DNA of 64,000 nt from Hymenobacter aranciens (lineage in GTDB: Bacteria; Bacteroidota; Bacteroidia; Cytophagales; Hymenobacteraceae): the NCBI RefSeq assembly GCF_030580865.1, contig NZ_JAUQSY010000022.1, positions 1 to 64,000 of the forward strand, written 5' to 3'. Positions 1-7,812 of this stretch are shown piece by piece. Position 1 is the first letter of the stretch; the number at the start of each line of letters is the position of its first letter. The translations under genes were made by a program, and so were the position numbers. Under the pieces are notes generated by a model. That model saw only the letters and a program-made list of their open reading frames with translations. It searched no databases and had not been told where the DNA came from.

Positions 1-2742
1 CACGCGGGCCAGCAGCTCGAGGCCGCCGAGCTCGGGCATCATGGCGTCGGAGGAAATCAAATCGACCGGCTCGCGGGCCAGCACCTGCAGGGCCACGCGG
101 CCGTTCTCGGCCTCCAGCACCTCGTAGTGCGGCTGCAGAATCTGGCGCAGGTAAGCGCGCAGGTCGGCGTGGTCTTCCACCACCAGCACGCGCGGGCGCG
201 GCCCGGCCGGGACAGGCGCGTCGATGATTTCGGCCTCGATGGCGGGCGCGGTGGGGGGTGGGGGGGGGGCGGGCAGGACCTGGAAGGTGAAGCTGAACGT
301 GCTGCCCGTGCCCGGCCGGCTTTGCAGCGTGAGCTGCCCGCCCAGCAGCTCGGCCAGCTCACGGCTCAGGGCCAGCCCGATGCCCGTGCCGCCCTGGCCC
401 TGCTGGGCGGGGCTTTGGTAAAAGCGCTCGAATACCCGCGCCTGCTCAGCGAGGGCAATGCCGGGGCCAGTGTCGGTTACCGTCAGCTGATACGCGTTGG
501 GGCCGGCCGGCGCTACGGCCAGCGTTACCTGCCCGCCGCGGGGCGTAAACTTGAGCGCGTTGCTCAGCAGGTTAGTCACCACCTGCTCCACCTTGTCGGC
601 GTCGAAGAGCAGCATCAGGTCGTCGGGCAGGGCCACGGTGCCGCGCAGGGCCACGCCGCGTTCCTGGGCCAGGCTCTCGAACAAGCTCAGCAGGTGGCGG
701 AAGAACTCGGCCGCCTGCACGGTCATGGGGTGCACCACGAGCTTGCCGGCGTCGAGCTTCGAGAAGTCGAGCAAGCCGTTGACAAGGCCCTGCAGCCGGC
801 GGCCGTTGCGCAGGGGCAGGGCCAGCCGTTCGCGCAGCTCGGCGGGCTGCCAGACCGGGGCTTCGGGCCGCAGCAGGTGCTCCAGCGGCCCCACGATGAG
901 CGTGAGCGGGGTGCGCAGCTCGTGGCTCACGTTGGCAAAAAAGGCACTCTTGGCGCGGTCGAGCTCCGTAAGCTGCTCGGCCTGGGTAGCCAGCAGGGCC
1001 CGCTGCTCCTCCAGGCTGCGGTTGAGCTGGCGGGTGCGGCGCAACACCCAGGCCGCGCCGCCCAGCAGCAGCGCCAGCAGCCCGGCACCCGTGGCGGCCA
1101 GCCACTTCTGCTGTCGCTGCTGCCCGTTGCGCTCCTGCAGCTGGATAATCTGGGCTTCCTTGGCCTGGGTGCGGTAGCGCGTTTCTACGTCGGCCAGGGC
1201 GGCGTACTGCTGGGCGGCGCGGAGTGAGTCGGTGAGCTGGCTGAGTTGCTCGCGGGCCTGGTAGGCGGGCTGCCAGCGGCCCAGGGCGGCATAGGCCTGG
1301 GCTTGGAGTTGATACACCTCGCGCAGCTTGAGTCGGTTGCGGGCGGCGCGGAAGTGCTGCTGAGCCTGACGTAGCAGGGCCGCCGCCGCCGTGGGGTCGT
1401 CGGTCCGCAACAGGTAGTCAGCCAGCTCCAGGTGCAAACTGGCCCGTGCGGCCGGCGCTTCCAGCGAATCGGCATACGCCAGGGCCCGGCGCGTCCAGGC
1501 CGGGTCGAGGGGCTGGCCGGCGGCGTGGGCCTGCCAGCCGCGCAGGGCCTGCTCGTGGGCGCGCCAGCCGTAGTAGCTGAAGTTGAAGTACCGGCGAAGA
1601 GTGGGCGTTGGCAACTGCTGCTCCAGGCTGGTCAGGTCGGCAGCGGCGCGTTGCAGGGCCGCCGCGGCGGGGGCGGGCTGCCGGATGCGCAGATACATCT
1701 CGGCCCGGCGCAGCTCCAGCATTGCTACCGCGCCCGCCAGCCGCCAGGCAGCGGTATCGCGCTGGGCCTGGCGGGCCTCGGCGATGCCTTCGTTAAGTAG
1801 CGACAACAGCTCGGCCGTGCGTCCTTGCCGCAGCAGCAGCTGGTAGGCGTAGCCCAGCGTTTCGGCGAAGTTCAGCACGGCGGCGGGGCGGTCGGTGGCC
1901 CGCATTGCGCGGGCCGTGCGCCGGGCGGCCGCGTAGTAGGCCGCCGCCTGCGTGTCGTTGGCCTGCTCCTCGTAGGCTTCGCCCAGCAGGTTTTGCACCC
2001 AGAGCTCGCCGGCGGAGTGGTGGGCCAGCTGGTATGCGCGCAGGCCGCGCACGTAGGCCCGCACCGCGCCGGGGTAGTCGCCGCGTCGGCGCCGCGCCAG
2101 GCCGGTATTGGCGTAGGCGCCGCCCAGCGCCACTCCCACCTCCAGGCTGTCGCCAAACGCCAGCGGCTGGCTGCGGCGCGCGCCGGCCCGGTGCCCCGAG
2201 TGTTCGAGCAAGCGTATTTCGTGCTGGTGGTGCTGCAGCGCACTGTCGGCTTGCTGGCGCTCCCAATAGTAATTACTGAGCCGCCAGTGCAGCTCGGCGG
2301 CTTCCAAAGGGTAGCCGCTCGTGTGGCTGACTGCCGCAATAGCTCGTCGCAGGTAGGCTACGGCGCTGTCGGGCCGGCGCTGAGCGGCGCTATTCAACGC
2401 CAGCCGGGTCCAAACCACGAAGGCCAGCGGCTCGCTGGTCCACTGCTGGCGGACGGACCACAGGCGCTGCTGTTCCCGCACCAGGGCCGGGCGGGGGGTA
2501 GCTTGGGCCTCGGGCACGAAGGCTTTGCTGCTAAGCGCCGCAATCCAGCTGACGGACTCATCGACGGCTGGCGGGGGACCCAGCAGGGCCTGCACGCGGG
2601 CCCAACTGGCGCGGTGCTCCGGTCGGATGGCCTGCGCCTGCCCGGACCGGCCCCCTACGGCCAGCACCAGCAACAACAGCCACTGCCCGGCCCAGCGCAC
2701 GATGCACTCCCCCCGCAAAGAAGTCCGTTCACCTGAAACCAT
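1..2742 (-). CDS. Hybrid sensor histidine kinase with receiver domain (partial, 3' end outside window)
   Basis: The reading frame runs on the minus strand to the left edge without a stop. In order it encodes a signal peptide (WLLLLVLAVGG...AQA), a helical TPR-like sensor region, a TM helix (LLALLLGGAAWVL), a coiled linker, a HisKA domain with H-box FFANVSHELRTPL, an HATPase domain (N-box NLLSNALKF, G-boxes DTGPGIA and GTGIGLALS) and a receiver starting VLVVEDHADLR with phosphoacceptor Asp in DLISSDAMMPEL. Periplasmic or extracellular sensing should drive autophosphorylation and intramolecular transfer to the receiver. Family members usually end in an AraC-type HTH, which would lie beyond base 1. 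ATG at 2742 is taken because a promoter (TTTG at 2770-2773 on this strand, with another TTTG about 20 nt upstream) lies just before it. GTG at 2700, behind a GGGGGGAG stretch, gives a cleaner signal peptide and is a real alternative. Confidence 0.88.
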   Translation of the reverse strand, partial: MVSGERTSLRGECIVRWAGQWLLLLVLAVGGRSGQAQAIRPEHRASWARVQALLGPPPAVDESVSWIAALSSKAFVPEAQATPRPALVREQQRLWSVRQQWTSEPLAFVVWTRLALNSAAQRRPDSAVAYLRRAIAAVSHTSGYPLEAAELHWRLSNYYWERQQADSALQHHQHEIRLLEHSGHRAGARRSQPLAFGDSLEVGVALGGAYANTGLARRRRGDYPGAVRAYVRGLRAYQLAHHSAGELWVQNLLGEAYEEQANDTQAAAYYAAARRTARAMRATDRPAAVLNFAETLGYAYQLLLRQGRTAELLSLLNEGIAEARQAQRDTAAWRLAGAVAMLELRRAEMYLRIRQPAPAAAALQRAAADLTSLEQQLPTPTLRRYFNFSYYGWRAHEQALRGWQAHAAGQPLDPAWTRRALAYADSLEAPAARASLHLELADYLLRTDDPTAAAALLRQAQQHFRAARNRLKLREVYQLQAQAYAALGRWQPAYQAREQLSQLTDSLRAAQQYAALADVETRYRTQAKEAQIIQLQERNGQQRQQKWLAATGAGLLALLLGGAAWVLRRTRQLNRSLEEQRALLATQAEQLTELDRAKSAFFANVSHELRTPLTLIVGPLEHLLRPEAPVWQPAELRERLALPLRNGRRLQGLVNGLLDFSKLDAGKLVVHPMTVQAAEFFRHLLSLFESLAQERGVALRGTVALPDDLMLLFDADKVEQVVTNLLSNALKFTPRGGQVTLAVAPAGPNAYQLTVTDTGPGIALAEQARVFERFYQSPAQQGQGGTGIGLALSRELAELLGGQLTLQSRPGTGSTFSFTFQVLPAPPPPPTAPAIEAEIIDAPVPAGPRPRVLVVEDHADLRAYLRQILQPHYEVLEAENGRVALQVLAREPVDLISSDAMMPELGGLELLARV

Positions 2743-2921
2743 ATGCAAAAGGCCCCGGGGCCAGCTACAAAGTTCCACCGAAAACCGCAAACCACACGCA
2801 GGCAGTGGGCCTTGAGGCACTACGGTAGTGGCAAAACAGCCCCGGCCGGAGTGGCATAGGCCGGCGCGCCGCAAAAATAAAGACACGGACTATAAGTGGC
2901 TTAGCGTTGGGGTTTTCGCCG

Positions 2922-2987
2922 TGGCAGGGATAGAATAGCAATTGGCAGGGATTGAACAGCCGGGCGAATTAGCCGAACCCAGCTTTG
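2922..2987 (+). promoter_or_regulatory. Direct-repeat operator A and promoter upstream of the AraC-type gene
   Basis: Two copies of TGGCAGGGAT(A/T)GAA start at 2922 and 2943, exactly 21 bp apart. A TTTG (-7 type element, AGCTTTG) follows at 2984. The same architecture recurs at 3497/3518 and 13882/13903. Same-face direct repeats are what AraC-type regulators bind, so autoregulation by the adjacent AraC-type protein is a reasonable inference. Confidence 0.5.
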
Positions 2988-3045
2988 CCGGACCGTTGCG
3001 CTGCTGCCGGCCCTGAGTGGGAGCAGTGACGAACGGGTGCTGCCC

Positions 3046-3462
3046 ATGCTTCTCTCATCTTCATCTGCTACCACCACGGGCCGGCCCCTGCCGCTCGACC
3101 AGCCCCCGCCCGCCGGCTGGCCGCGCCCGAAAGTGGTGCGGCTGGCCCGCCTGCGGGCCTTGGCCGAACTGCTGCTGCCCAACTCTGCCCTGACGCCGGC
3201 CGACCTGGCTGCGGCAGTGCACCTCAGCGAGCGCAGTTTCTACCGCTACTTGCGCGAGCTCACCGGCCACACCCCCGCCGGCTTTGTGCGCGAGCTGCGT
3301 CTGCTGCGGGCGCGCCAGCTGCTGCAAGCCGGCGCGCCCGATACCGTGGCGGCGGTGGCCTACGCCGTGGGCTTCGTAAACGCGGCCCACTTCGGGCGGG
3401 CCTACACCCGGCGCTTCGGCTACCCGCCGGGGCGGGAACGGGACGCCGACGGGCCAGGCTAA
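3046..3462 (+). CDS. AraC-type helix-turn-helix regulator (DNA-binding domain only)
   Basis: A 139-residue protein whose residues about 30-135 form a complete AraC/XylS double-HTH domain. The first HTH is in LTPADLAAAVHLSERSFYRY followed by LTGHTPAGFVRELRL; the second is TVAAVAYAVGFVNAAHFGRA ending in the usual RFGYPPG. The first 25-30 residues are low complexity, and there is no sensor, receiver or kinase domain. It looks like the C-terminal output domain of a hybrid two-component regulator standing alone, encoded divergently from the hybrid kinase at 1-2742. ATG 3046 is chosen over GTG 3037, three codons upstream in frame. It is either a genuine mini-regulator or the remnant of a broken hybrid kinase. 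Direct repeats flank the gene on both sides. Confidence 0.8.
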   Translation: MLLSSSSATTTGRPLPLDQPPPAGWPRPKVVRLARLRALAELLLPNSALTPADLAAAVHLSERSFYRYLRELTGHTPAGFVRELRLLRARQLLQAGAPDTVAAVAYAVGFVNAAHFGRAYTRRFGYPPGRERDADGPG

Positions 3463-3496
3463 GATGCAGCAGGCCAAAAAGGGCTGCATGCCCCAT

Positions 3497-3555
3497 TAGC
3501 AGGCACAGAACGAAGGTTGGCAGCGAGACAACAGCCTCCCGCTGCAGAAGCTTTG
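3497..3555 (+). promoter_or_regulatory. Direct-repeat operator B and putative promoter
   Basis: TAGCAGGCACAGAAC starts at 3497 and TGGCAGCGAGACAAC at 3518, again 21 bp apart, followed by GAAGCTTTG with TTTG at 3552. The closest downstream feature is a strong terminator at 3634-3665, so the predicted transcript could be a short RNA of about 105 nt rather than the leader of the kinase gene. Confidence 0.45.
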
Positions 3556-3633
3556 CAGCGCCGCCCTACCGCAGGGGTGGGCAAGCACCCGTCGTTCTTC
3601 GGCCAGCCCCGATGTTTCCCGTAGCTTACCTGC

Positions 3634-3665
3634 AAAAGAGACTGGCCCTGGCCAGTCTCTTTTTT
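3634..3665 (+). terminator. Intrinsic terminator (copy 1 of a repeated sequence)
   Basis: Perfect 11-bp stem AGAGACTGGCC / GGCCAGTCTCT with a 2-nt loop, then six T. Nearly the same sequence, including about 10 bp of upstream flank (GCTTACCT), occurs at 10881-10921. Confidence 0.85.
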
Positions 3666-3738
3666 GGTGTCTGCCCCGCGCTGCAGCGTCAGGCCGCTGG
3701 CCGCGTCGCCGGACCTGTTTGTTGGGTGGCTGCGGGTG

Positions 3739-3746
3739 TACCTTTG
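3739..3746 (+). promoter_or_regulatory. -7 promoter element of the propeller kinase
   Basis: TACCTTTG matches the Bacteroidota TAnnTTTG element and places the transcript start near 3752, about 37 nt before the ATG at 3789. Confidence 0.6.
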
Positions 3747-3788
3747 GCCGCCCGCTGGTGAAATCTGGCCGGGGCGGCTCCGCCGCGT

Positions 3789-6700
3789 ATGCTGTCCATG
3801 CGTTTTCTTGTTGTCTTTCTTGCGCAGTGGCTGCTGGCTTTAAGGCTGGCGGCGGCGGCGGTGGGGGCCACCCCGCCCGCCCCCTGGCAGGCCGACCCCG
3901 TGCTCAGCGCCTACGCCGTGCAACAGCTGGTGGCCGGCCCCGAGGGCTACCTGTGGGCCGCCACCGACGACGGCGTGCGCCGCTACGATGGCTACGCCGC
4001 CGTGCCTCTGGCTCAGCTGCTGGCCCCGGGCAGCGCCCCTGCCCCGCCGGGCTACGTGCAGCTGGCCTTCGACCGGGCGGGGCAGCTATGGATAAGCCAC
4101 GAAACCGGTCTTTACCGCTTTGTGCCCGCCACTGGCCGGCTCACGCACCTGGCGCTGCCGGTGGCCCCGGCCGAGCGCCCGCTGGTAAGCACCCTCTGGC
4201 TGGATGCCCGCACCGGCCACCTCTGGGTGGGCTACGGCCACGGCCGGGTGCTGGTACTCGACCCCGCCCGGCCCCGGTTGTCCCCCGCACCGCCGCCCTC
4301 GCCTACGGGGGGGGCCAAGGTGCAGAATTTCGCGCCCACCTCCGGCGGCGACGTGTGGCTGACCGCCACCACCGAGGTGCTGGTGCTGAGCGGCCAGGGC
4401 CAGCCCCGCCGGCATTACCCCTTGCCCGACGAGTACGTGGTGCCCGTGCCCGGCACGCGCCCCTTGCAGTTGGTGAGCCCCGAGGCCCTGTTTGGGCTGG
4501 ACCCGGCCACCGGCCGCCTGCGCGAGCTGCTGCGCTGGCTGCCCCGCCCCGCCGGCTACAATGCCCGGTTTGCGCCCAGCCCCGACGCGGCGGGCCGGCC
4601 CAGCGCCTGGCTTAGCCAGGGGCAGGAGGTGGCGCTGCACTGGCGGCCGGGCGCGGCGCGGCCCCAGGTAACGCTCCGGGCGGTAGTGGGTGCCCCCGGC
4701 GAGCCGGCCCCGCCGCGCCCCGACCGCGACTACCACTTATTGCGCGACCGGACGGGGCTGCGCTGGGCCCTCAGCCCGGCCTTCCGGAGCTGCTACCGCG
4801 AGGGGGCGCGGCCCGTGGTGCAGGCCGTGGCCGTGGTGCCCGCCCTAGCCAATCCCAGCGTGCGCAGCCTGGTACGCCTGCCCGATGGCCGCCTGCTGGT
4901 GAGTACCTACGGCGGCACCCTGACCCAGGCCGCCGACAGCCCCCTGGCCCCCCTGCGCCCCCTGGCCCTGCGCGCCGTGGGCCCAGGGGCCGAAAAGAGC
5001 CTCAGCCTTATCTGCTACCAGCTGCTGGTAAGCCGGGCGGGCCGGGTGCTCTACGCCACTGAGGGCGGCAGCTTTGGGGAGATAGACCCGCGCCGGAATA
5101 CCTACCGGGCCTTTGCCCCCGCGGCGGGCAGCCCCGGCGGCTCGCAGGTGCGCGGGCGCTGCCTGCTGCAGGACCGCACCGGGCAACTGTGGGCCGGTGC
5201 CCAGAACGGCCTATATCAGCTTGATGAGGTGGCCGGCACCCTACGCCGCTACCGCAGCGCCGACCCCGCCTGGCCCCTGAACCAGTGCGATGTGCGCCAC
5301 CTGGCCCAGGACGCGGCCGGCACCCTGTGGCTGGCCACCGACCACGGCCTCTACGCCTTCGACCCCGTTCCAGGCCTTCTGCGCCATTACGGCCCCGACG
5401 AGGCTGCGCCCGCCCGCCGCCTGCCCACGGCCAACATTACCTGCGTATTGGCCTCCGAGCCCGCCGGCCGCGTGTGGGCCGGCACCCGCGACGCCGGCCT
5501 GCTGGCCGTGGATGCCCACCGGGGCGTGGCGCGCCGCCTCACTACCACGCAAGGCCTGCCCGATGCGCCCATTGCCACCCTACTGCCCGGCCCTGGCGGG
5601 GCCATCTGGGCGGGCACTTATAAAGGACTGGTGCGCTACGTGCCCGCCACCAACCAGCTCAGCGTAGTTGGCCGGGGCGAAGGCCTGGCCGAGCCCGAGC
5701 TCAACCAGCAGGCGGCCCTGCGCGACCGTGATGGCAGCCTGCTCTTCGGCGGCGTGGGGGGGCTGTACCGGGTGCTCACGCCGGCCCCGGCCGCGCCGGG
5801 GCCGGCGCCCCGGCTGCTGTTTACGGCCCTCACCCAGGGCGATACCCTGGCCCGCTGGCTGCCCGCCGGGGCCGCGCCCGCCGGGGGGCTGCGCCTACCC
5901 CACGCCGGGGCCGAGGCCGGCCTCGACCTGGCCCTGACCGACCGGCGCAGCCCCGGGCAGGCCCGCTTCTACTACCGCCTGTGGCCGACCGGGGCCGCTG
6001 CGGCCCACTCGCCCGCCACCCAGCCCACCGGCCACCGCCTGCGCCTGCGGGCCCTGCCGGCCGGCACCTACACCCTGGAGGTGTGGGGCCAGACGGCCGA
6101 CGGCCGTCGCAGCCCCGCCCGCCGCCTGGCCGTGGTGGTGGCCCGGCCCTGGTGGCAGCACCCGGCGGCACTCCTCGGGGCGGCGCTGCTGCTGCTGGGG
6201 GCGGGGGCGCTGGTGCAGCAGCTGCGCACCCGCCGCGCCCTGCGCGAGGCCCGCCTGCGCACCCGCATCGCGGCCGACCTGCACGACGAGGTGGGCGCCC
6301 TGCTAACGCGGGTAAGTATGCGGGCCGAGCTACTGCACGAGGCCGCCCCCGCCGCCACCCCCGGCGTGGATGCCCTGCTGGCCGACAGCCGCACGGCCCT
6401 GGCCACCATGCGCGACGTGGTGTGGAGCATCGACGCCGGGGCCGACACCGTGGGCGCCCTGCTTGACCGCCTACGCGACCACCTGGAACACGCCGCCGAG
6501 CCCGCCGGCCTGCGCACCACCCTGGCTGTGGCCGGCCTGCCCGATGCCCTGCCCCTGCCGCCGCAGCTGCGCCAGCACCTCTACCTGCTGGCCAAGGAAG
6601 CCATCACCAACGCCGTGCGCCACGCCCACGAGGCCACCGAGCTGCGCGTGGCTCTGCGCCGCGAGGGTCGCCGCCTCACCCTCACCGTTACCGACGACGG

Positions 6701-6830
6701 CCAGCCCGGCCGCGTGGGCACCGGCGGCCTGGGCCTGCGCAGCATGCAGCAGCGCGCCGCTGCCGTGGGCGGCGTGCTCACGGCGGGGCCCACCGGCCAC
6801 GGGTGGGAGGTGCGGTTGGTGGTGGGGTAG
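3789..6830 (+). CDS. Two-component-regulator-propeller sensor histidine kinase (HisKA_3 type)
   Basis: A 1013-residue sensor kinase. After a signal peptide (MRFLVVFLAQWLLAL...AAA), residues about 35-690 form two beta-propellers of the regulator-propeller type, with repeated cores such as GYLWAATDDGVRRYDG, HLWVGYGHG, LWAGAQNGLYQLD and IWAGTYKGLVRY. A Y_Y_Y-like Ig domain follows at about 695-775 and a TM helix at 788-810 (PAALLGAALLLLGAGALV). The cytoplasmic part has a HisKA_3 dimerisation domain with the phosphorylatable His in IAADLHDEVGALLTRV (about residue 832) and an HATPase domain (KEAITNAVRHA, TDDGQPG, GGLGLRSMQQRA). There is no receiver. It faces a NarL-type regulator encoded convergently at 7012-7638, its most likely partner. 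ATG 3798 is an alternative start. Confidence 0.92.
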   Translation: MLSMRFLVVFLAQWLLALRLAAAAVGATPPAPWQADPVLSAYAVQQLVAGPEGYLWAATDDGVRRYDGYAAVPLAQLLAPGSAPAPPGYVQLAFDRAGQLWISHETGLYRFVPATGRLTHLALPVAPAERPLVSTLWLDARTGHLWVGYGHGRVLVLDPARPRLSPAPPPSPTGGAKVQNFAPTSGGDVWLTATTEVLVLSGQGQPRRHYPLPDEYVVPVPGTRPLQLVSPEALFGLDPATGRLRELLRWLPRPAGYNARFAPSPDAAGRPSAWLSQGQEVALHWRPGAARPQVTLRAVVGAPGEPAPPRPDRDYHLLRDRTGLRWALSPAFRSCYREGARPVVQAVAVVPALANPSVRSLVRLPDGRLLVSTYGGTLTQAADSPLAPLRPLALRAVGPGAEKSLSLICYQLLVSRAGRVLYATEGGSFGEIDPRRNTYRAFAPAAGSPGGSQVRGRCLLQDRTGQLWAGAQNGLYQLDEVAGTLRRYRSADPAWPLNQCDVRHLAQDAAGTLWLATDHGLYAFDPVPGLLRHYGPDEAAPARRLPTANITCVLASEPAGRVWAGTRDAGLLAVDAHRGVARRLTTTQGLPDAPIATLLPGPGGAIWAGTYKGLVRYVPATNQLSVVGRGEGLAEPELNQQAALRDRDGSLLFGGVGGLYRVLTPAPAAPGPAPRLLFTALTQGDTLARWLPAGAAPAGGLRLPHAGAEAGLDLALTDRRSPGQARFYYRLWPTGAAAAHSPATQPTGHRLRLRALPAGTYTLEVWGQTADGRRSPARRLAVVVARPWWQHPAALLGAALLLLGAGALVQQLRTRRALREARLRTRIAADLHDEVGALLTRVSMRAELLHEAAPAATPGVDALLADSRTALATMRDVVWSIDAGADTVGALLDRLRDHLEHAAEPAGLRTTLAVAGLPDALPLPPQLRQHLYLLAKEAITNAVRHAHEATELRVALRREGRRLTLTVTDDGQPGRVGTGGLGLRSMQQRAAAVGGVLTAGPTGHGWEVRLVVG

Positions 6831-6847
6831 AGTTGCATGCGCACGTC

Positions 6848-6992
6848 GCTGCTGGCGCGCGTCTCCGACGCGTGCCGACTGGACTGGCGTCTCCAGACGC
6901 CCCGTTCGCGCCGCCCGGGCCGGTCGTTCTGGCGGCGCGTCTGGAGACGCGAACCCAGTCGGCAGCGCGTCGGAGACGCGCGCCAGCGGCGG
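6848..6992. repeat. Long near-perfect inverted repeat between convergent genes
   Basis: Left arm about 6848-6902 and right arm about 6931-6992 pair over roughly 53 bp with few mismatches. Each arm contains smaller dyads (GCGTCTCCGACGC and GCGTCTCCAGACGC). It fills the gap between the stop codons of the propeller kinase and the NarL-type regulator, so it can form one long hairpin in transcripts from either side. No T-run follows it. Confidence 0.85.
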
Positions 6993-7011
6993 CTGGGGGC
7001 AGGACCTGCCT

Positions 7012-7638
7012 TTACCGCACCCGGCTCAGCAGCTCGCTGCGGCTGTTTACCTGCAGCTTGCGGTAGACGCTCTTGACGTGGCTGTGGATGGTGGACAGGC
7101 CCACGCCCAGCCGGGCGGCTACGAGCTTCTCGCTGAGGCCCTCCACGAGGCCCTGCACCACGTCGCGCTCGCGCTCGGTGAGCAGGGCGGGCTGCGTGAC
7201 GGGGCTGGGCTTGAAGTGGCCGAGCACCTTGCGGGCCACGGTGCGGCTCATGGGGGCGCCGCCCTGGGCCACGTCGAGCAGGCCGGCCTTGAGCTGGGGC
7301 AGGGGCGTGCTCTTGAGCAGGTAGCCGCTGGCCCCCCGGCGCAGGGCCTCGAAGATATTGTCGGTGTCCTCGAACACGGTTTGCATCACCACCTCGGCCT
7401 CGGGGGCGAGCTGGCGCAGGCGGGGCAGGGCCTCGATGCCGCTGAGGCCGGGTAGGTGAATGTCGAGCAGGATGAGCTGGGGCGGGAGCACGGCGTCGGG
7501 CAGCCAGGCCAGCAGGGCCTCGGCCGAGTCGGCCACGCACACGCAGTCGAACTCGGGCTGGCGGCAGAGGTAGCCGTGCAGCAGCTCGCGCACGGTGGGG
7601 TCGTCTTCGACGAGGGCGAGGCGGTAGGGGGGATTCAC
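7012..7638 (-). CDS. NarL/FixJ-family response regulator
   Basis: About 208 residues. The receiver begins RLALVEDDPTVRELLHGYL, has phosphoacceptor Asp in LILLDIHLPGLSGIE and the conserved Lys in GYLLKSTPL. The C-terminal LuxR-type HTH contains LTERERDVVQGLVEGLSEKL, LGVGLSTIHSHVKSVYRKL. The frame stays open far upstream; GTG 7638 is chosen because it gives VNPPYRLALVEDD, directly before the receiver, and because ACCTTTG lies 4 nt upstream, predicting a leaderless mRNA. It is convergent with the HisKA_3 kinase at 3789-6830. HisKA_3 kinases normally signal to NarL-type regulators, which supports the pairing. Confidence 0.9.
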   Translation of the reverse strand: MNPPYRLALVEDDPTVRELLHGYLCRQPEFDCVCVADSAEALLAWLPDAVLPPQLILLDIHLPGLSGIEALPRLRQLAPEAEVVMQTVFEDTDNIFEALRRGASGYLLKSTPLPQLKAGLLDVAQGGAPMSRTVARKVLGHFKPSPVTQPALLTERERDVVQGLVEGLSEKLVAARLGVGLSTIHSHVKSVYRKLQVNSRSELLSRVR

Positions 7639-7677
7639 GGGGCAAAGGTCGGGCGCGGGCGGCGGGCCGGGCCAGGG

Positions 7678-7732
7678 GCCGGCCTCCCCTAAACAGGGGA
7701 GGGGCCATCTCCCCTGTTTAGGGGAGGCCGGC
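7678..7732. repeat. Perfect 24-bp inverted repeat in a divergent intergenic region
   Basis: Arms 7678-7701 and 7709-7732 (CCTCCCCTAAACAGGGGAG core) are exact complements around a 7-nt loop. The element sits between the divergent starts at 7638 (minus) and 7813 (plus). The CTCCCCT core resembles the cores of the longer palindromes at 38150 and 46730, suggesting a family. Confidence 0.9.
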
Positions 7733-7812
7733 GGGTTGTGGGGCGGGGCGGGCGGTTGTCTCTTTGTGGGGTCGTTCGGCGCTGGGCCGGGCGGCTTGCT
7801 CTTCCCTGCTGT

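Noticed and set aside
127-1227. 366-residue plus-strand ORF at the left edge
   Set aside because: Antisense to the hybrid kinase, whose HisKA, HATPase and receiver motifs are clear on the minus strand.
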